Below are positions 18,430 to 27,153 of a DNA stretch of 64,000 nt, piece after piece. Within the stretch, counting starts at the first letter, position 1. The number at the start of each line of letters is the position of its first letter. Under the pieces are notes generated by a model that did not search any database, was not told where the DNA came from, and saw only the letters and a list, made by a program, of their open reading frames with translations. Origin of the DNA: Candidatus Rifleibacteriota bacterium (lineage in GTDB: Bacteria; Riflebacteria; Ozemobacteria; Ozemobacterales; Ozemobacteraceae); assembly GCA_029565415.1 (NCBI GenBank), contig JAKQOH010000032.1, positions 22,756-86,755 of the forward strand, in the 5' to 3' direction. The position numbers and the translations under genes are program-made.

Positions 18430-18458
18430 GGTGGGACATCATCAACGGGGGATACACA

Positions 18459-19382
18459 ATGCAAAAGCGTTCATGGTGCCTTACAACCGCTCTGGCAGCC
18501 GTTCTAGCCACCTCGTGTTACGCAGCCACACCCGCCGCCGTTTCCCCGGCCGACACGCAGGCGCGCGTTCATACCGAAACGCTGCGTTTGCTGGAGTCGG
18601 TCGAGCAGGCGCATCCCGATATGCTTCCCCAGACCGTCAAGATCCGCGAACGGGTGGATTACCTGTATCGTCAGACGAAATCCGCCGACGAACGCCAGGA
18701 AGAGGTCGTGCCGCTTCTCGAACGTGCCGAAAAGCAGGCATCGAAGCGCCGCCGGTACCGCCGCGGGGAAGATCCGTTCGCTGGGCTTGGCACGTTGAGC
18801 GACAAAGCTCTGGTCAGCGAGTTGAACAAGCGCATTTCCGACAATCTTCCCCTCGAGTATTCGGCATCGCGCCGTATCGTGTTCCTCACCCTCGACAACC
18901 GTGAAGGGTATGTCGAGTGCGTATACACTGGTCGCACCGAACACCTTACCCAGATGCCCAACAACACCGACATGAACATCGAACACAGTTGGCCGCAGAG
19001 TCTCGGCGCGACCGGCGTTGCCAAAGCCGATCTGCATCACCTGTTCCCCACCGACAGCAAAGCGAACGGCACCCGCGGCAGCCTTCCGTTCGGACCGGTC
19101 AGCAATCCCAACTGGGCCGAGGGCGGCAGCAAGTGCGACGGGGACACCTTCGAAGTCCGGCCGGCCAGCCGTGGCAATATCGCCCGCGCCCAGTTCTACT
19201 TCTCGGTGCGGTATGGAAAAGAGATTCCGAACCAGGTCGAGTCGGTGCTGCGTGAATGGCACAAGTCCGATCCGGTCGATGCCGTCGAACTCGAACGCAA
19301 CGGCAAGATCGAAGGCATCCAGCACAACCGCAACCCCTTCGTCGATCATCCCGAGTTCGTCGAGAAGATCAAGGATTTCTGA
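18459..19382 (+). CDS. Secreted endonuclease I-family nuclease
   Basis: A 307-aa protein with a Sec signal peptide (WCLTTALAAVLATSCYAA). A spacer of about 90 residues follows, then an endonuclease I/extracellular ribonuclease domain: NIEHSWPQSLG, ADLHHLFPTDSKANGTRG, and RGNIARAQFYFSVRYG. These carry the conserved metal-binding His/Asn/Glu set of the beta-beta-alpha metal fold. It would cut DNA or RNA outside the cytoplasm, for nutrient supply or matrix breakdown. A TATAAT box sits 29 nt upstream of the start, and a strong hairpin terminator follows the stop, so it is a single-gene unit. Confidence 0.88.
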   Translation: MQKRSWCLTTALAAVLATSCYAATPAAVSPADTQARVHTETLRLLESVEQAHPDMLPQTVKIRERVDYLYRQTKSADERQEEVVPLLERAEKQASKRRRYRRGEDPFAGLGTLSDKALVSELNKRISDNLPLEYSASRRIVFLTLDNREGYVECVYTGRTEHLTQMPNNTDMNIEHSWPQSLGATGVAKADLHHLFPTDSKANGTRGSLPFGPVSNPNWAEGGSKCDGDTFEVRPASRGNIARAQFYFSVRYGKEIPNQVESVLREWHKSDPVDAVELERNGKIEGIQHNRNPFVDHPEFVEKIKDF

Positions 19383-19408
19383 TCCTTCCCCGATTCCCGG
19401 AACAAACC

Positions 19409-19445
19409 GGCGGAGAGCCTGAACAAGGTTCTCCGCCTTTTTCTT
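19409..19445 (+). terminator. Rho-independent terminator after the endonuclease gene
   Basis: GGCGGAGA pairs with TCTCCGCC around a 13-nt inner region that itself contains CCT/AGG. The hairpin is followed by TTTTTC. It lies 26 nt after the stop codon. Confidence 0.85.
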
Positions 19446-19507
19446 GCGTGGATTTCACGAAACTGGTTTGACCATGGGCCGTCTGGTATACTGTGAGTTC
19501 GACGACC

Positions 19508-22500
19508 ATGTACCATACGAATTTCGTTCACCTTCACGTCCACAGCCATTACAGCATCCTGGACGGGGCAGCATCGGTCAAATCGATCATCGATGCCGCC
19601 CGGCGGTTCCGCATGCCCGCGATCGCGATCACGGATCACGGCAACATGTTCGCGGCGATCGATTTCTACCTGGCGGCTCTGAAGAAAGGCGTGAAGCCGA
19701 TTCTGGGCTTCGAGGCCTACCTGACGCCAGGCAGCCGGTTCGAGAAGGATAAAGACCGCAACCGCTCCCCGCTGCATCACCTGGTGCTTCTTGCGAAGAA
19801 CCAGACGGGGTACAAGAACATCGTCAAACTCTCGTCGCTGGGGTACACCGAAGGTTTTTACTACAAGCCCCGCATCGACTGGGACCTCCTCGAGAAGTAT
19901 CACGACGGGATCATCGCCCTCGGCGCCTGTCTTCAGGGCGAGGTGCCGTGGAAGCTGAACCATGGCGACGAGGAAGGTGCGCGCAAGGCCGTCCGGCGGT
20001 ATCAGGACGTGTTCGGCCGCGACAACTTCTATCTCGAGATCCAGAACCACGGGCTTTCGGAGCAGATCGACGTGCTGCCGAAGATCGTCTCGGTCGCGCG
20101 CGGCTGCGAAGTGCCGATCGTGGCGACGAACGACAGCCATTACGTCGGAGCTGACGACTGGGAAGCTCACGACGTGCTTCTCTGCCTCCAGACCCAGACG
20201 AAGATGACCGATCCGTCGCGGTTCCGGTTCGGCACGCACGAGTTCTACCTGAAGTCGCCCCAGGCGATGAGCGAACTGTTCCGCGAGTTTCCCGACGCGA
20301 TCACGAACACGCTGCGCGTCGCCGAGCGGTGCAATGTACAACTCGCTCTTGGGAAGTCGATCCTGCCGCATTTCCCGATCCCGGAAGGGAAGACCTCGGA
20401 AAGCTATCTCGAGGAGCTGTGCCGCGCGGCGATTCCGCGACGGTACCCCGAGTCGGAGCGGGAAGTGGCGGAAAAGCGGCTCGATTACGAGTTGAGCGTC
20501 ATCCGGCGGATGGGGTTCTGCGACTACTTCCTGATCGTCTGGGATTTCATCGACCAGGCGCGGAAGATGGGCGTTCCGGTCGGACCGGGGCGCGGTTCGG
20601 CGGCGGGCTCGATCGTGGCGTATCTGCTGTGGATCACGGATCTGGACCCGATCAGGTATGCGCTGCTGTTCGAACGGTTTCTGAACCCCGACCGTATCAG
20701 CATGCCCGATATCGACATCGATTTTTCCGACGAAGGCCGGCAGAAGGTCATCGATTTCGTCGTCGAGAAGTATGGCCGGGAAAAGGTCTCCCAGATCATC
20801 ACGTTCAACCAGATGCTCGCGAAGCAGGCGATCCGCGGGGTGGGGCGGGTGTTCGAGATGCCGCTTCCCGAGGTGGACCGGATCGCGAAGATGGTTCCCG
20901 AAAAGCCCGGCACGCACCTGAACAAGGTTCTGAACGAGGTTCCCGAGCTGAAGGAAGCGCTCGAGAACGGTTCCGAAGCCGAGAAGCGGCTGCTGAAGGT
21001 CGCGAAGACGGTCGACGGGGTGGTGAGCCACACCGGGATCCACGCGGCAGGCGTCGTGATCTCGCGCGATCCGCTCGACGACATCGTTCCGATGTTCAAG
21101 GACAAGTCGAACGAAATCGTGACGCAGTATGAGAAAAACGCGATCGAGAAGATCGGGCTGCTGAAGATGGACTTCCTCGGCCTGAAGACGCTTTCCGTCA
21201 TCCAGCGGGCGCTCGATTACATCAAGGCTGCGCGGGGCATCGACGTCGACCTGACGGTCCGGACCTTCGACGACCAGGCAACGTATGACCTGCTGTGCCG
21301 GGGGTTCACGAAGGGCGTGTTCCAGCTCGAATCCGACGGGATGCGCAATCTGATCCTGAAGCTCAAACCGAGCGTGTTCGAGGATATCATCGCGCTTCTG
21401 GCGATGTACCGGCCCGGCCCGCTCGGTTCAGGCATGGTGGATGACTTCGTCGAGTGCAAGCACGGCCGCAAGAAGATCGCGTATCCGCACCCGGACCTCG
21501 AGCCGATTCTGAAAGACACGTATGGCGTCTTCCTGTACCAGGAGCAGTGCATGCTCACGGCGAGCGTGATGGGCGGCTTCACCATGGGGCAAGCCGACCA
21601 GCTCCGCAAGGCGATGGCCAAAAAAATAACGGAAGAAATGGAACGGCTCGGCAAACTGTTCGTCGAGGGTGCCGTCAAGAAGGGGATCGACCAGGCGCTT
21701 GCGCAGTCGGTGTTCGACCAGATGGCGAGTTTCGGCGAATACGGGTTCAACAAGTCGCACTCGGCCGCCTACGCGGTCGTCACCTATAACACGGCATATC
21801 TGAAGGCGCATTATCCGACCGAGTTCATGGCGGCGGTTCTCTCGTCCGAACTCAACGACACGGATAAAATAGCAGAATATATAGACGAATGCGAGGAGAT
21901 GGAGATCGGGATCCTGCCGCCCGACATCAACCGCAGCAGCGTTCTGTACACCGTCGAACCCGAGGGGATCCGGTACGGCCTGTCGGCGATCAAGGGCGTC
22001 GGAACGGGGGCGGTCGAGGGGCTGGTCGAGGCGCGCACGAGCGGCGGTCCGTTCAAGAGTCTGAGCGATCTGACCCGGCGGGTCGACACGAAGCTGCTCA
22101 ACAGCCGCGTCCTCGAGTCGCTGATCAAGGCCGGAGCGATGGATACGTATGGCCTGCGGCGCAGCCAGTTGCTCGCCATGGTCGGAGACGCGCTCAAGAG
22201 CGGCCAGAAGGTTCAGAAGGACAAATCGACCGGTCAGGCGACGTTCTTCGACCTGCTCGGAACCGAAGCGAGCGACGTTCTCGAGGCCGAGGCGCCGCCG
22301 CCCGACATTCCCGAGATGGGGGAGCGGGAGCGGCTTGCCGCCGAGAAGGAGGCGCTGGGCTTTTATCTGTCGGGCGATCCGTTCTCGGAAGTCGCGCCGA
22401 TCGGCCGTCTGTTTTCGACCAGGCGGATCGACCAGTTCGAGACGGCCGCCGATGGCGGGGTGTACCGGATCGCGGCGATGCTGAACGGGGTCAAGCGCAT

Positions 22501-23026
22501 CACGACGCAGAAGGGCGACATCATGGCCTTCCTTTCGATGGAAGCCGACAACGCGACGCTCGACGTGACGCTGTTCCCCAAGCTCTATGCCGAGGTGTCG
22601 AAACAGCTCGTGCTCGAAGAACCGCTGTTCATGGTCGTGCGCAGCGAGCTCAAAGGCGAGGAGATCAAGGTCAACGCCGAGCAGGTGCTGACCCTGGCCG
22701 ACCTCAACCGCGAAGGGGGCGCTTCCCTCGTCTTCACGATTCCGGCCCAGGCGGCGAACCGGGCGACCTACGATCGGCTGCTGAAGCTGCTTCGCGGAAG
22801 TCCCGGCGTGCTGCCCTTCAAGCTACGCGTGATGACCCCGGAACGCGACTGCGTGACGATCCAGCCCCGCGCGCCGTTCCGTGTCGCCCTCACCCCCGCG
22901 CTGATCAAGGGCTGGGAGGAAATCTGCGGGAAACACAGCGTCTCGGCCGAGTTCCACGGGATCAGCGAAGGCCGCAGAAACAACGGAAAGAACGGAGCCT
23001 GGCGGCAGAAACAGGCCGCGGGCTGA
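19508..23026 (+). CDS. dnaE: DNA polymerase III alpha subunit
   Basis: About 1172 aa, the replicative polymerase. The N-terminal PHP domain begins HLHVHSHYSILDG. The catalytic Asp motif is PDIDIDFSDEGRQKVIDF near 400, after GPGRGSAAGS. The tandem helix-hairpin-helix region holds GIRYGLSAIKGVG, and the C-terminal OB domain contains GVYRIAAMLNGVKRITTQKG. Length and order fit DnaE1. I prefer the ATG at 19508; the GTG at 19493 is in frame, but neither has a good SD. TATACT at 19487-19492 would leave a leader of under 10 nt. An AT-rich, rare-codon patch occurs at 21863-21888. Confidence 0.95.
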   Translation: MYHTNFVHLHVHSHYSILDGAASVKSIIDAARRFRMPAIAITDHGNMFAAIDFYLAALKKGVKPILGFEAYLTPGSRFEKDKDRNRSPLHHLVLLAKNQTGYKNIVKLSSLGYTEGFYYKPRIDWDLLEKYHDGIIALGACLQGEVPWKLNHGDEEGARKAVRRYQDVFGRDNFYLEIQNHGLSEQIDVLPKIVSVARGCEVPIVATNDSHYVGADDWEAHDVLLCLQTQTKMTDPSRFRFGTHEFYLKSPQAMSELFREFPDAITNTLRVAERCNVQLALGKSILPHFPIPEGKTSESYLEELCRAAIPRRYPESEREVAEKRLDYELSVIRRMGFCDYFLIVWDFIDQARKMGVPVGPGRGSAAGSIVAYLLWITDLDPIRYALLFERFLNPDRISMPDIDIDFSDEGRQKVIDFVVEKYGREKVSQIITFNQMLAKQAIRGVGRVFEMPLPEVDRIAKMVPEKPGTHLNKVLNEVPELKEALENGSEAEKRLLKVAKTVDGVVSHTGIHAAGVVISRDPLDDIVPMFKDKSNEIVTQYEKNAIEKIGLLKMDFLGLKTLSVIQRALDYIKAARGIDVDLTVRTFDDQATYDLLCRGFTKGVFQLESDGMRNLILKLKPSVFEDIIALLAMYRPGPLGSGMVDDFVECKHGRKKIAYPHPDLEPILKDTYGVFLYQEQCMLTASVMGGFTMGQADQLRKAMAKKITEEMERLGKLFVEGAVKKGIDQALAQSVFDQMASFGEYGFNKSHSAAYAVVTYNTAYLKAHYPTEFMAAVLSSELNDTDKIAEYIDECEEMEIGILPPDINRSSVLYTVEPEGIRYGLSAIKGVGTGAVEGLVEARTSGGPFKSLSDLTRRVDTKLLNSRVLESLIKAGAMDTYGLRRSQLLAMVGDALKSGQKVQKDKSTGQATFFDLLGTEASDVLEAEAPPPDIPEMGERERLAAEKEALGFYLSGDPFSEVAPIGRLFSTRRIDQFETAADGGVYRIAAMLNGVKRITTQKGDIMAFLSMEADNATLDVTLFPKLYAEVSKQLVLEEPLFMVVRSELKGEEIKVNAEQVLTLADLNREGGASLVFTIPAQAANRATYDRLLKLLRGSPGVLPFKLRVMTPERDCVTIQPRAPFRVALTPALIKGWEEICGKHSVSAEFHGISEGRRNNGKNGAWRQKQAAG

Positions 23027-23060
23027 TATCGAGAGCATCTCGTCAGAGGAAACAACCTTC

Positions 23061-25889
23061 ATGGGTTCATCGGGAAGAAGCGTGCTGGTCCGTCCGGGTC
23101 TTTTCCTGGCCGTCGTTGTCCTTCTGCTGCTCCCTTCGGCCGCGGCAGCCATCGAGCTCGACGACGTCTACCGCATGAGCGGCTCGTTCCGCGTCTGCGT
23201 CGAGGACGGCCTGCGGGTCTACTTCCCCGAACCCTGCACCGCCGTCATGCCCCGCATCATGGCCACCCTGCGCCGCGTGCGCGACCGGGTGATGGCGCGA
23301 TACGCCGACCAGTCGCGGTTCGAGGTGTCGGTCATCCTCATCGATCACGACGACCGCGAAGGCAGCTTTTCGGACCCCAAGTTCGACACCGTCACGATCT
23401 CGCTGACCGAGGAGATCGGCGCCCTGAGCACGCGGGGCTACTCGTTCGAGGACCGGTTCGCCCTGCGGCTGTCGAACATCCTCCTTCTCCGTGCCCTCGG
23501 CCCGGCAAAGATCGCCCTGAAGCGCCGGCTCGGCATCCTGTCGATGCCGCCCTGGTTCCTCGAGGGACTGGCGCTGTACAACGCGTTTCCGCTCGACGCC
23601 CTGCATGTCAGCCGGCTGTATGACATGGCCCGCAGCAACCGTCTCTACTCGATGGACGATCTCTCGCTGATCAACAGCCGGGACGACCTTGTGCGCGAAG
23701 AGATGACCTTCCAGGCCCACGCGATGATGCAGTTCCTGCACAGCCGTTCCCGGCCGGATGCCGGGTATCGTCTCCTGAAGCGAATCGCCCAGAAGCCCAT
23801 CCGGTTCGACGAGTTGTTCCGACAGGAATTCGGCCTCACGCTGAAGGACGCCTTCCGCGAGTTTTCGTCCTTCGTCCAGGCCGAGTGCCGTCGCACCGAC
23901 TGTCGCGACCGCAAGGCCGGGGTTTCGGCAGGGGATTTCGGCGGCGGCCGGTTCTACCAGGGGCTGCGCCACTCACCCGCCGACGGGAGCTGGGTCTGGG
24001 TCAGTTCGGCCAACCGCCGCGAGGAAACCTACGATCTGTGGCGTCTTCCCCCGGGTGCGAAAGGGGCGCGCGGAAACGCCCGCACCATCCTCCGGAACGT
24101 TCATCCGTCACTGCTCGTCGACCGTGAATCCGGCATGATATATATCGGTAAGTATTACGTCAACACGGCGCGCCAGCGGCGGCTCGAGTTGTGGTGTGTC
24201 CCGCCGCAAGGGAAGCCCCGGCCCTTCGTGCGCGAAGCCGGCAGCTTCCGGCCGCTGAGCATCGAGGGCGGCCGGCTCTGGTATCTGAACGTCACGCGTG
24301 GTCTGACGTTCGTCAAATCGGTTTCCCTCGGCGAAGAACCCGTTCCCCGGACCGAGTTCGCCTTTCCGCCGTATCTGCGGCCTCTCGATGTGGCGGTCGA
24401 CGCGCGCAGGGGCGAGCTGTTGTATGTCGTCCAGGATGGTATCCGCCGGCAACTGGTGAGCCTCCCCCTCCCGGAGCCCGGCGCAACGATTTCCTCCGAG
24501 CCGGGACTTTCCGGTGGCCGCATTCTTCATGCGGCGGACGGGATGATCCGGTATCCCACCGTCGCGGGGAGTGACATCCTGTTCTGCGCCGAGATCGAGA
24601 ACCGGACCCTCCAGCTCCACCGCATCGCGGGCGGGGCTTCGGCAGCCGTGCGGCTCACGCAGGTTCCCGGCGGCGTCTGGGATTACACGCTCGCAAGCGA
24701 TGGACACCCACTCGTCGTGACGCTCCAGGATGGCGGCTTCCGCCCCGTGCTCGCGGATCTAGCCTCGCCGCTGGCACGTCCTGCAACGACCACCCCTTCG
24801 TTGTTCGACAATCCCGCGTTCACCGCCAGCGGGGCTGTCTGCATCCCGTCCGATACGGGGACGATCAAAAGCGTCCCCTATACTCCCGAGTATCGCAGCT
24901 CGTTCTGGCTGCCGAAAATCAGTCGCGATGACCAGGGAGCCGTGTTCGGGATCTACAGCTACCGCTCTGACCGGCTCGATCGTGACCGGATCGAGTTTTC
25001 CCCGACCTATGGGTTCAAGAGCCGGAAATGGGGCTACACGGGCGGATATCAGCACCGGTTCGGGCTGTTCCGGGTGAACACGGCCGTGGAGGATCGCGTC
25101 ATCCGGAAGAGTTATCTGTCGAACTCGTATTACGAGCGCGTCCGGTCTCAGGATTTCAGCTTCGGGTACCCGTTCAGCCTTTCGACCTCCATCACGGCCG
25201 GCGTCAACCTGACGCACCGCGGCATCGCCGAGTATCCCGACAAGGGCGAAGTTCCGAGCGTCGGCCGCGATCACTCCCTGTACGGCACCGTGTATCACCG
25301 CGCCATCCGGACCGAGCCGTTCTGGCAGATATTCCCGCGCAAGGGCCGCGAAGTCACGGCATCCTGGCGCCGGGGCACCTCGATGGCCGCCGGAGAGCTC
25401 ATTTACGACTCGTTCGGCGTGCGGTGGAACGAGTTCGTGCCGCTCGGCCGTTCGGGATGGGTTGCGTCGCTGCGTGGCTGGTTCGCCGAAGACGACAAGG
25501 AAAACGAGATCCGGCGGCCCGACGATCTGAACCTCGGCGGGAGCGATTTCCTGCGCGGGTATGCTGGCTCGGTGCGGTATGGCGACTCGCTGCGTGCCGC
25601 CTCGGTGCATCTGGGGCGAACACTTCCGCTATCGTTCCCCTGGCTTCGCGCCTGGGTCCAGAAGGAGATCATCGTCGGCGAAGCATTCTGGGAGATGGGC
25701 GATGTGCGCACCCAGGGGCGCCCGTTCCGGTATCTGTATGATCACGGCTTCGAGTTGCGGTCGCGCTGGCTGCTTCTGCGGCGCATTCCCCTGACGTTCC
25801 GGACGGGGATTGCCTGGCCGCATGACGGCGGAACAAGCCACTCGTATGTGGCGTTCGACATCACGACCCTGAGCGGGCTCGTGCAGTAA
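23061..25889 (+). CDS. Exported peptidase-MA-like / beta-propeller / beta-barrel surface protein
   Basis: A 942-aa protein with a signal peptide (FLAVVVLLLLPSAAAAIE). Residues 30-280 resemble the peptidase MA/gluzincin-like region, ending in PPWFLEGLALY, but I find no HExxH where the zinc motif would lie (FALRLSNILLLRALGP), so it is probably inactive. A TolB-like propeller region spans about 290-600. The last 330 residues alternate as beta strands and include GGSDFLRGYAG, like the LRGY motif of Omp85-type barrels, and the protein ends in ITTLSGLVQ. An outer-membrane location is inferred. It follows dnaE by 34 nt on the same strand. Confidence 0.65.
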   Translation: MGSSGRSVLVRPGLFLAVVVLLLLPSAAAAIELDDVYRMSGSFRVCVEDGLRVYFPEPCTAVMPRIMATLRRVRDRVMARYADQSRFEVSVILIDHDDREGSFSDPKFDTVTISLTEEIGALSTRGYSFEDRFALRLSNILLLRALGPAKIALKRRLGILSMPPWFLEGLALYNAFPLDALHVSRLYDMARSNRLYSMDDLSLINSRDDLVREEMTFQAHAMMQFLHSRSRPDAGYRLLKRIAQKPIRFDELFRQEFGLTLKDAFREFSSFVQAECRRTDCRDRKAGVSAGDFGGGRFYQGLRHSPADGSWVWVSSANRREETYDLWRLPPGAKGARGNARTILRNVHPSLLVDRESGMIYIGKYYVNTARQRRLELWCVPPQGKPRPFVREAGSFRPLSIEGGRLWYLNVTRGLTFVKSVSLGEEPVPRTEFAFPPYLRPLDVAVDARRGELLYVVQDGIRRQLVSLPLPEPGATISSEPGLSGGRILHAADGMIRYPTVAGSDILFCAEIENRTLQLHRIAGGASAAVRLTQVPGGVWDYTLASDGHPLVVTLQDGGFRPVLADLASPLARPATTTPSLFDNPAFTASGAVCIPSDTGTIKSVPYTPEYRSSFWLPKISRDDQGAVFGIYSYRSDRLDRDRIEFSPTYGFKSRKWGYTGGYQHRFGLFRVNTAVEDRVIRKSYLSNSYYERVRSQDFSFGYPFSLSTSITAGVNLTHRGIAEYPDKGEVPSVGRDHSLYGTVYHRAIRTEPFWQIFPRKGREVTASWRRGTSMAAGELIYDSFGVRWNEFVPLGRSGWVASLRGWFAEDDKENEIRRPDDLNLGGSDFLRGYAGSVRYGDSLRAASVHLGRTLPLSFPWLRAWVQKEIIVGEAFWEMGDVRTQGRPFRYLYDHGFELRSRWLLLRRIPLTFRTGIAWPHDGGTSHSYVAFDITTLSGLVQ

Positions 25890-25898
25890 CCCGCGCAG

Positions 25899-26207
25899 AT
25901 GCCAGTCAGATCCCTCATTTCATCCGCCGTCGCCGTGATGCTGGCAATCGGAGCGGTTCTGCTCGTCCGCATCGAAACGATGGCATCCCACAACGCGGTT
26001 CTGGATCTCGCCGTCGGGGTGACGACTCTGCGGACGGCTTGTTTCCTGCTGCTTCCGATCGTTTCGTTCGGCGTCTACACCGGCATCCAGGATTTCCGAA
26101 GCCATCAGGGAAGCCGCGTGCAGAATGCCATCGGCGCCATCGTCGGCATGGGGCTTCTCATCGGAACCCTCTACCTGCTGAGCGTGTTTTTGACGTATCC
26201 TCTCTGA
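25899..26207 (+). CDS. Small hydrophobic membrane protein
   Basis: A 102-aa protein with three likely transmembrane segments (SSAVAVMLAIGAVLLV, ACFLLLPIVSFGVYTGI, GAIVGMGLLIGTLYLLSVF) separated by short charged loops (RIETMASHN, QDFRSHQGSR). I recognise no family. It sits 9 nt after the surface-protein gene and 7 nt before the phosphodiester glycosidase gene, which supports it as a real cistron of that series. SD is weak, so translation may depend on its neighbours. Confidence 0.6.
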   Translation: MPVRSLISSAVAVMLAIGAVLLVRIETMASHNAVLDLAVGVTTLRTACFLLLPIVSFGVYTGIQDFRSHQGSRVQNAIGAIVGMGLLIGTLYLLSVFLTYPL

Positions 26208-26214
26208 AAGCACC

Positions 26215-27153
26215 ATGAAGATCACCGCCGCACGCGTCACGCACATCTTCTGTATCGTCGTTCTCCTGCTCGTCTCTCCCTGCCGGCCCCTTCTCGCGCA
26301 GGAGTGGAAACGGTCGGTGCGCGGCCTGTTCGGCGAGATCTCCCAGGCCGTCAGCAGCCAGGATGTCGGTTCGCTTCCGGCCGGCATTCACGCCGTGCAC
26401 CGGTCGGGCATCTCGGGCATCGTCATCGAGCCGGGCATGGCCGAGGTTTTCCCGCATGCCTGGAACGGGGCGCCCGGCCTTCTCGACCGGTATCGCGAGG
26501 CAGCCGTTGCCGATCGGGGGCTCGTCGCGGCGATCAATGGCACTTTTTTCGGAACCCAGGGGGTCCTCGGTCAGCTCGTGATCGGGCGGAAGCGGCCGCG
26601 CGGCATCCGGCAGATGCCGGCCTCGTTCAGCCGTTGTTTCCTCGCGCTCCTTTCGGGAACCGGAGGCTCGCGCTGGGTTCTCGGCGAGACCGCGGTGCAC
26701 GGCGACACCCTCTGCCAGCCCGAATTCTTCACCACGAGTCGGTTCAACCGTCCCATCCAGGAAGGCGAGCGGCTCGAGCACCTTCTCGGCGGCGGCGGCT
26801 GGATCGTCCGGGACGGCCGGGACGTGCACATGGAGGCCTACGGCCGTCAGAAGTTCCGGTTCCGGAAAGCTGACCAGGACTCACGCCATACGATCGTTGC
26901 GATGGATCGACAGAACCGTTTGTATCTGCTCATTGCAGAAACGGGAAGCAATCTCGAACGCGTTTCATCGCTCCTGCGGGACCCGACCGCCTTTGATTCG
27001 ATAACGGATGCTATCTTTTTTGACGGCGGTTCCTCCTCGGTGTTGATCGCGAACGGCCAGTATCTCGTTGCGCCGCTGTATCTCGTCGACAAGGCTCGGT
27101 ATTCGGCCCTGTTCGTGCGGGTTCCGGCACCTGACGGGAGCGTGACGCCATGA
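26215..27153 (+). CDS. Phosphodiester glycosidase family (NAGPA/DUF2233) exported protein
   Basis: A 312-aa protein with a signal peptide (FCIVVLLLVSPCRPLLAQ). The core shows AAINGTFFGTQGVLGQLVIG and the closing IFFDGGSSSVLIANGQ, which match the NAGPA domain, including the DGG-S-S signature. In animals the enzyme removes covering GlcNAc from mannose-6-phosphate; bacterial relatives are thought to act on cell-wall or exopolysaccharide phosphodiesters. Location is probably periplasmic or surface. Its stop overlaps the start of the YgiQ-type gene (27150-27153). Substrate unknown. Confidence 0.82.
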   Translation: MKITAARVTHIFCIVVLLLVSPCRPLLAQEWKRSVRGLFGEISQAVSSQDVGSLPAGIHAVHRSGISGIVIEPGMAEVFPHAWNGAPGLLDRYREAAVADRGLVAAINGTFFGTQGVLGQLVIGRKRPRGIRQMPASFSRCFLALLSGTGGSRWVLGETAVHGDTLCQPEFFTTSRFNRPIQEGERLEHLLGGGGWIVRDGRDVHMEAYGRQKFRFRKADQDSRHTIVAMDRQNRLYLLIAETGSNLERVSSLLRDPTAFDSITDAIFFDGGSSSVLIANGQYLVAPLYLVDKARYSALFVRVPAPDGSVTP

